Shown piece after piece: positions 63,533-64,000 of a stretch of DNA of 64,000 bases. Each line of letters opens with the position of its first letter. Positions within the stretch are counted from its first letter, which is position 1. A program made the position numbers and the translations under genes. The notes under the pieces are model-generated. The model did no database searches. It saw nothing but the letters and a program-made list of their open reading frames with translations, and had not been told where the DNA came from. Origin of the DNA: Armillaria gallica (Eukaryota; Basidiomycota; Agaricomycetes; Agaricales; Physalacriaceae); contig JBANDB010000007.1 in the NCBI GenBank assembly GCA_037576215.1, forward strand, positions 5,983,001-6,047,000, read 5' to 3'.

Positions 63533-63600
63533 TAATACCCTGTACTACCGAGTACTACCGGGTAATACTTCCCAATACCGGGAATACCGCTCAATACCTC
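63533..63600 (-). repeat. Right subterminal array of seven ten-bp units
   Basis: AATACC or ACTACC recurs at 63534, 63544, 63554, 63564, 63574, 63583 and 63593: period 10, one step of 9. On the minus strand it reads as the same GGTATT unit as the left array. Confidence 0.85.
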
Positions 63601-63628
63601 AATATGTGAAAAAAGTGAGTGGTTGGTG

Positions 63629-63654
63629 ATTTTTGTCTCTAAAATGACACCATA
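63629..63654 (-). repeat. Right terminal inverted repeat
   Basis: Read on the minus strand from 63654: TATGGTG, seven bases, AGAGACAAAAAT, matching the left end at equal spacing. Confidence 0.88.
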
Positions 63655-63660
63655 GTGAGG
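63655..63660 (+). repeat. Candidate target-site duplication, right copy
   Basis: GTGAGG, matching the intact site in DUF6535 copy 3 (AAGGTGAGGGAAG) and, in four of six bases, the left copy at 35117-35122. Confidence 0.55.
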
Positions 63661-64000
63661 GAAGACTGTTGCGGGCCTTGAAGGATTCCGAGAAAAACAG
63701 CTGATGCCTTCTGGCTACTTGCTACGGAGGACAGTGTCATTTTCAGCTGCTCGTTGCAACACCGATCTGCCATGGGATCATGGTCGCGGAATTCGCCACC
63801 AAATCGGAAATAATTAGGCCGAAGGAGTATACATGCTCTATAGTAGAGCTCCAACTCTCTCTCAACATCAGGAGATGGCACAAGCGGTTCAATTTGCTGT
63901 ATCTGCTGCTCCAGATGTACAATAAAAGCAGATCTATATTCATCCGGTAGCCATTTTAAAGTGGCGGAGGACATTCCAGCCATGGCCTGCAGCACGCTTT
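63655..64000 (-). pseudogene. DUF6535-type membrane protein, copy 4, 5' part (runs off window)
   Basis: The minus-strand frame is open from the window edge and gives LQAMAGMSS, PLVPSPDVERELELYYRA and LGILQGPQQSSL, corresponding to the middle of exon 3 in copies 1 and 2. It stops at the first two bases of a Thr codon at 63655; the third base and the following LHSVVW are at 35116 and below. It is the other half of the gene fragment at 33847-35119. The N-terminal exons lie beyond 64000. Confidence 0.92.

Larger units (their letters stand above)
35123..63654. mobile_element. 28.5 kb DNA element with TIRs, inserted in DUF6535 copy 4
   Basis: Both ends are defined by the interrupted host gene and by matching inverted termini (TATGGTG, 7 variable bases, AGAGACAAAAAT). 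Length is 28,532 bp. Immediately inside the ends are 10-bp-periodic subterminal repeats. The interior encodes a DDE integrase, two RING proteins, a Cys-rich protein with a possible HECT-like domain, two F-box-like proteins, a PPPY protein in two inverted copies, and other genes. There is no reverse transcriptase, no protein-primed DNA polymerase and no tyrosine recombinase that I can see. Many genes carry C-to-T nonsense changes, so the copy is probably immobile now. Nested insertion of smaller pieces (for example the GT32 fragments) is possible. Confidence 0.88.

Noticed and set aside
35123..63654. A Polinton/Maverick-type element or virus-like element
   Set aside because: No protein-primed DNA polymerase, capsid, ATPase or protease was seen in any frame, and the ends do not begin AG.
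35123..63654. A Starship-like element
   Set aside because: No tyrosine recombinase with the usual first-gene position was found; the only recombinase is a DDE integrase.
1..64000. CRISPR arrays, rRNA or tRNA genes
   Set aside because: No regularly spaced identical repeats with unique spacers and no recognisable tRNA or rRNA sequence; the subterminal 10-bp arrays have no spacers.

Overview
The window is nuclear DNA of a basidiomycete fungus, most likely an Agaricomycete. Evidence: 50-75 bp GT-AG introns in every gene that can be modelled, a family of DUF6535-type membrane proteins, F-box/leucine-rich proteins of basidiomycete type, and a Ty3/gypsy chromovirus. No rRNA, tRNA or CRISPR array was recognised. 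Family names come from motif recognition, not from a database search.

Layout. (1) 1-3398: 3' part of a Ty3/gypsy element (RT, RNase H, integrase, chromodomain, 3' LTR). (2) 3455-35119: a minus-strand array of four DUF6535-type genes embedded in decayed, locally duplicated DNA. Copies 1 (3455-6444) and 2 (10212-13250) have complete five-exon reading frames. Copy 3 (22553-25372) has two frameshifts. Copy 4 is decayed and split. Between them lie relics of a kinase-like gene, a possible acetate-permease-like gene present twice, and several duplicated non-coding blocks. (3) 35123-63654: a 28.5 kb insertion. (4) 63655-64000: the 5' part of DUF6535 copy 4, running off the window.

The main result is the insertion. 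The 3' part of copy 4 ends at 35116-35119 and its 5' part resumes at 63655, splitting one codon; intact paralogs read straight across the site. The insert has matching 26-bp inverted termini (20 of 26 identical, ungapped), a likely imperfect 6-bp target duplication, and arrays of 10-bp units just inside both ends. I read it as one large DNA element.

Its cargo includes a DDE integrase with an N-terminal helix-turn-helix-like region, a Cys-rich protein with a possible HECT-like C-terminus, a coiled-coil RING-H2 protein, a coiled-coil RING-HC protein, a small coiled-coil protein, two F-box-like/leucine-rich proteins, a large unrecognised protein, two inverted paralogs of a PPPY-containing protein, and scrambled GT32 glycosyltransferase fragments. 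Many of these genes are broken by single stop codons, mostly TGA where the reading frame expects arginine CGA, as expected from deamination of methylated CpG. Three genes (RING-HC, small coiled-coil, second F-box protein) remain fully open. The integrase probably moved the element. The accumulation of ubiquitin-ligase-like modules suggests it manipulates or hijacks host ubiquitination, but that is inference.
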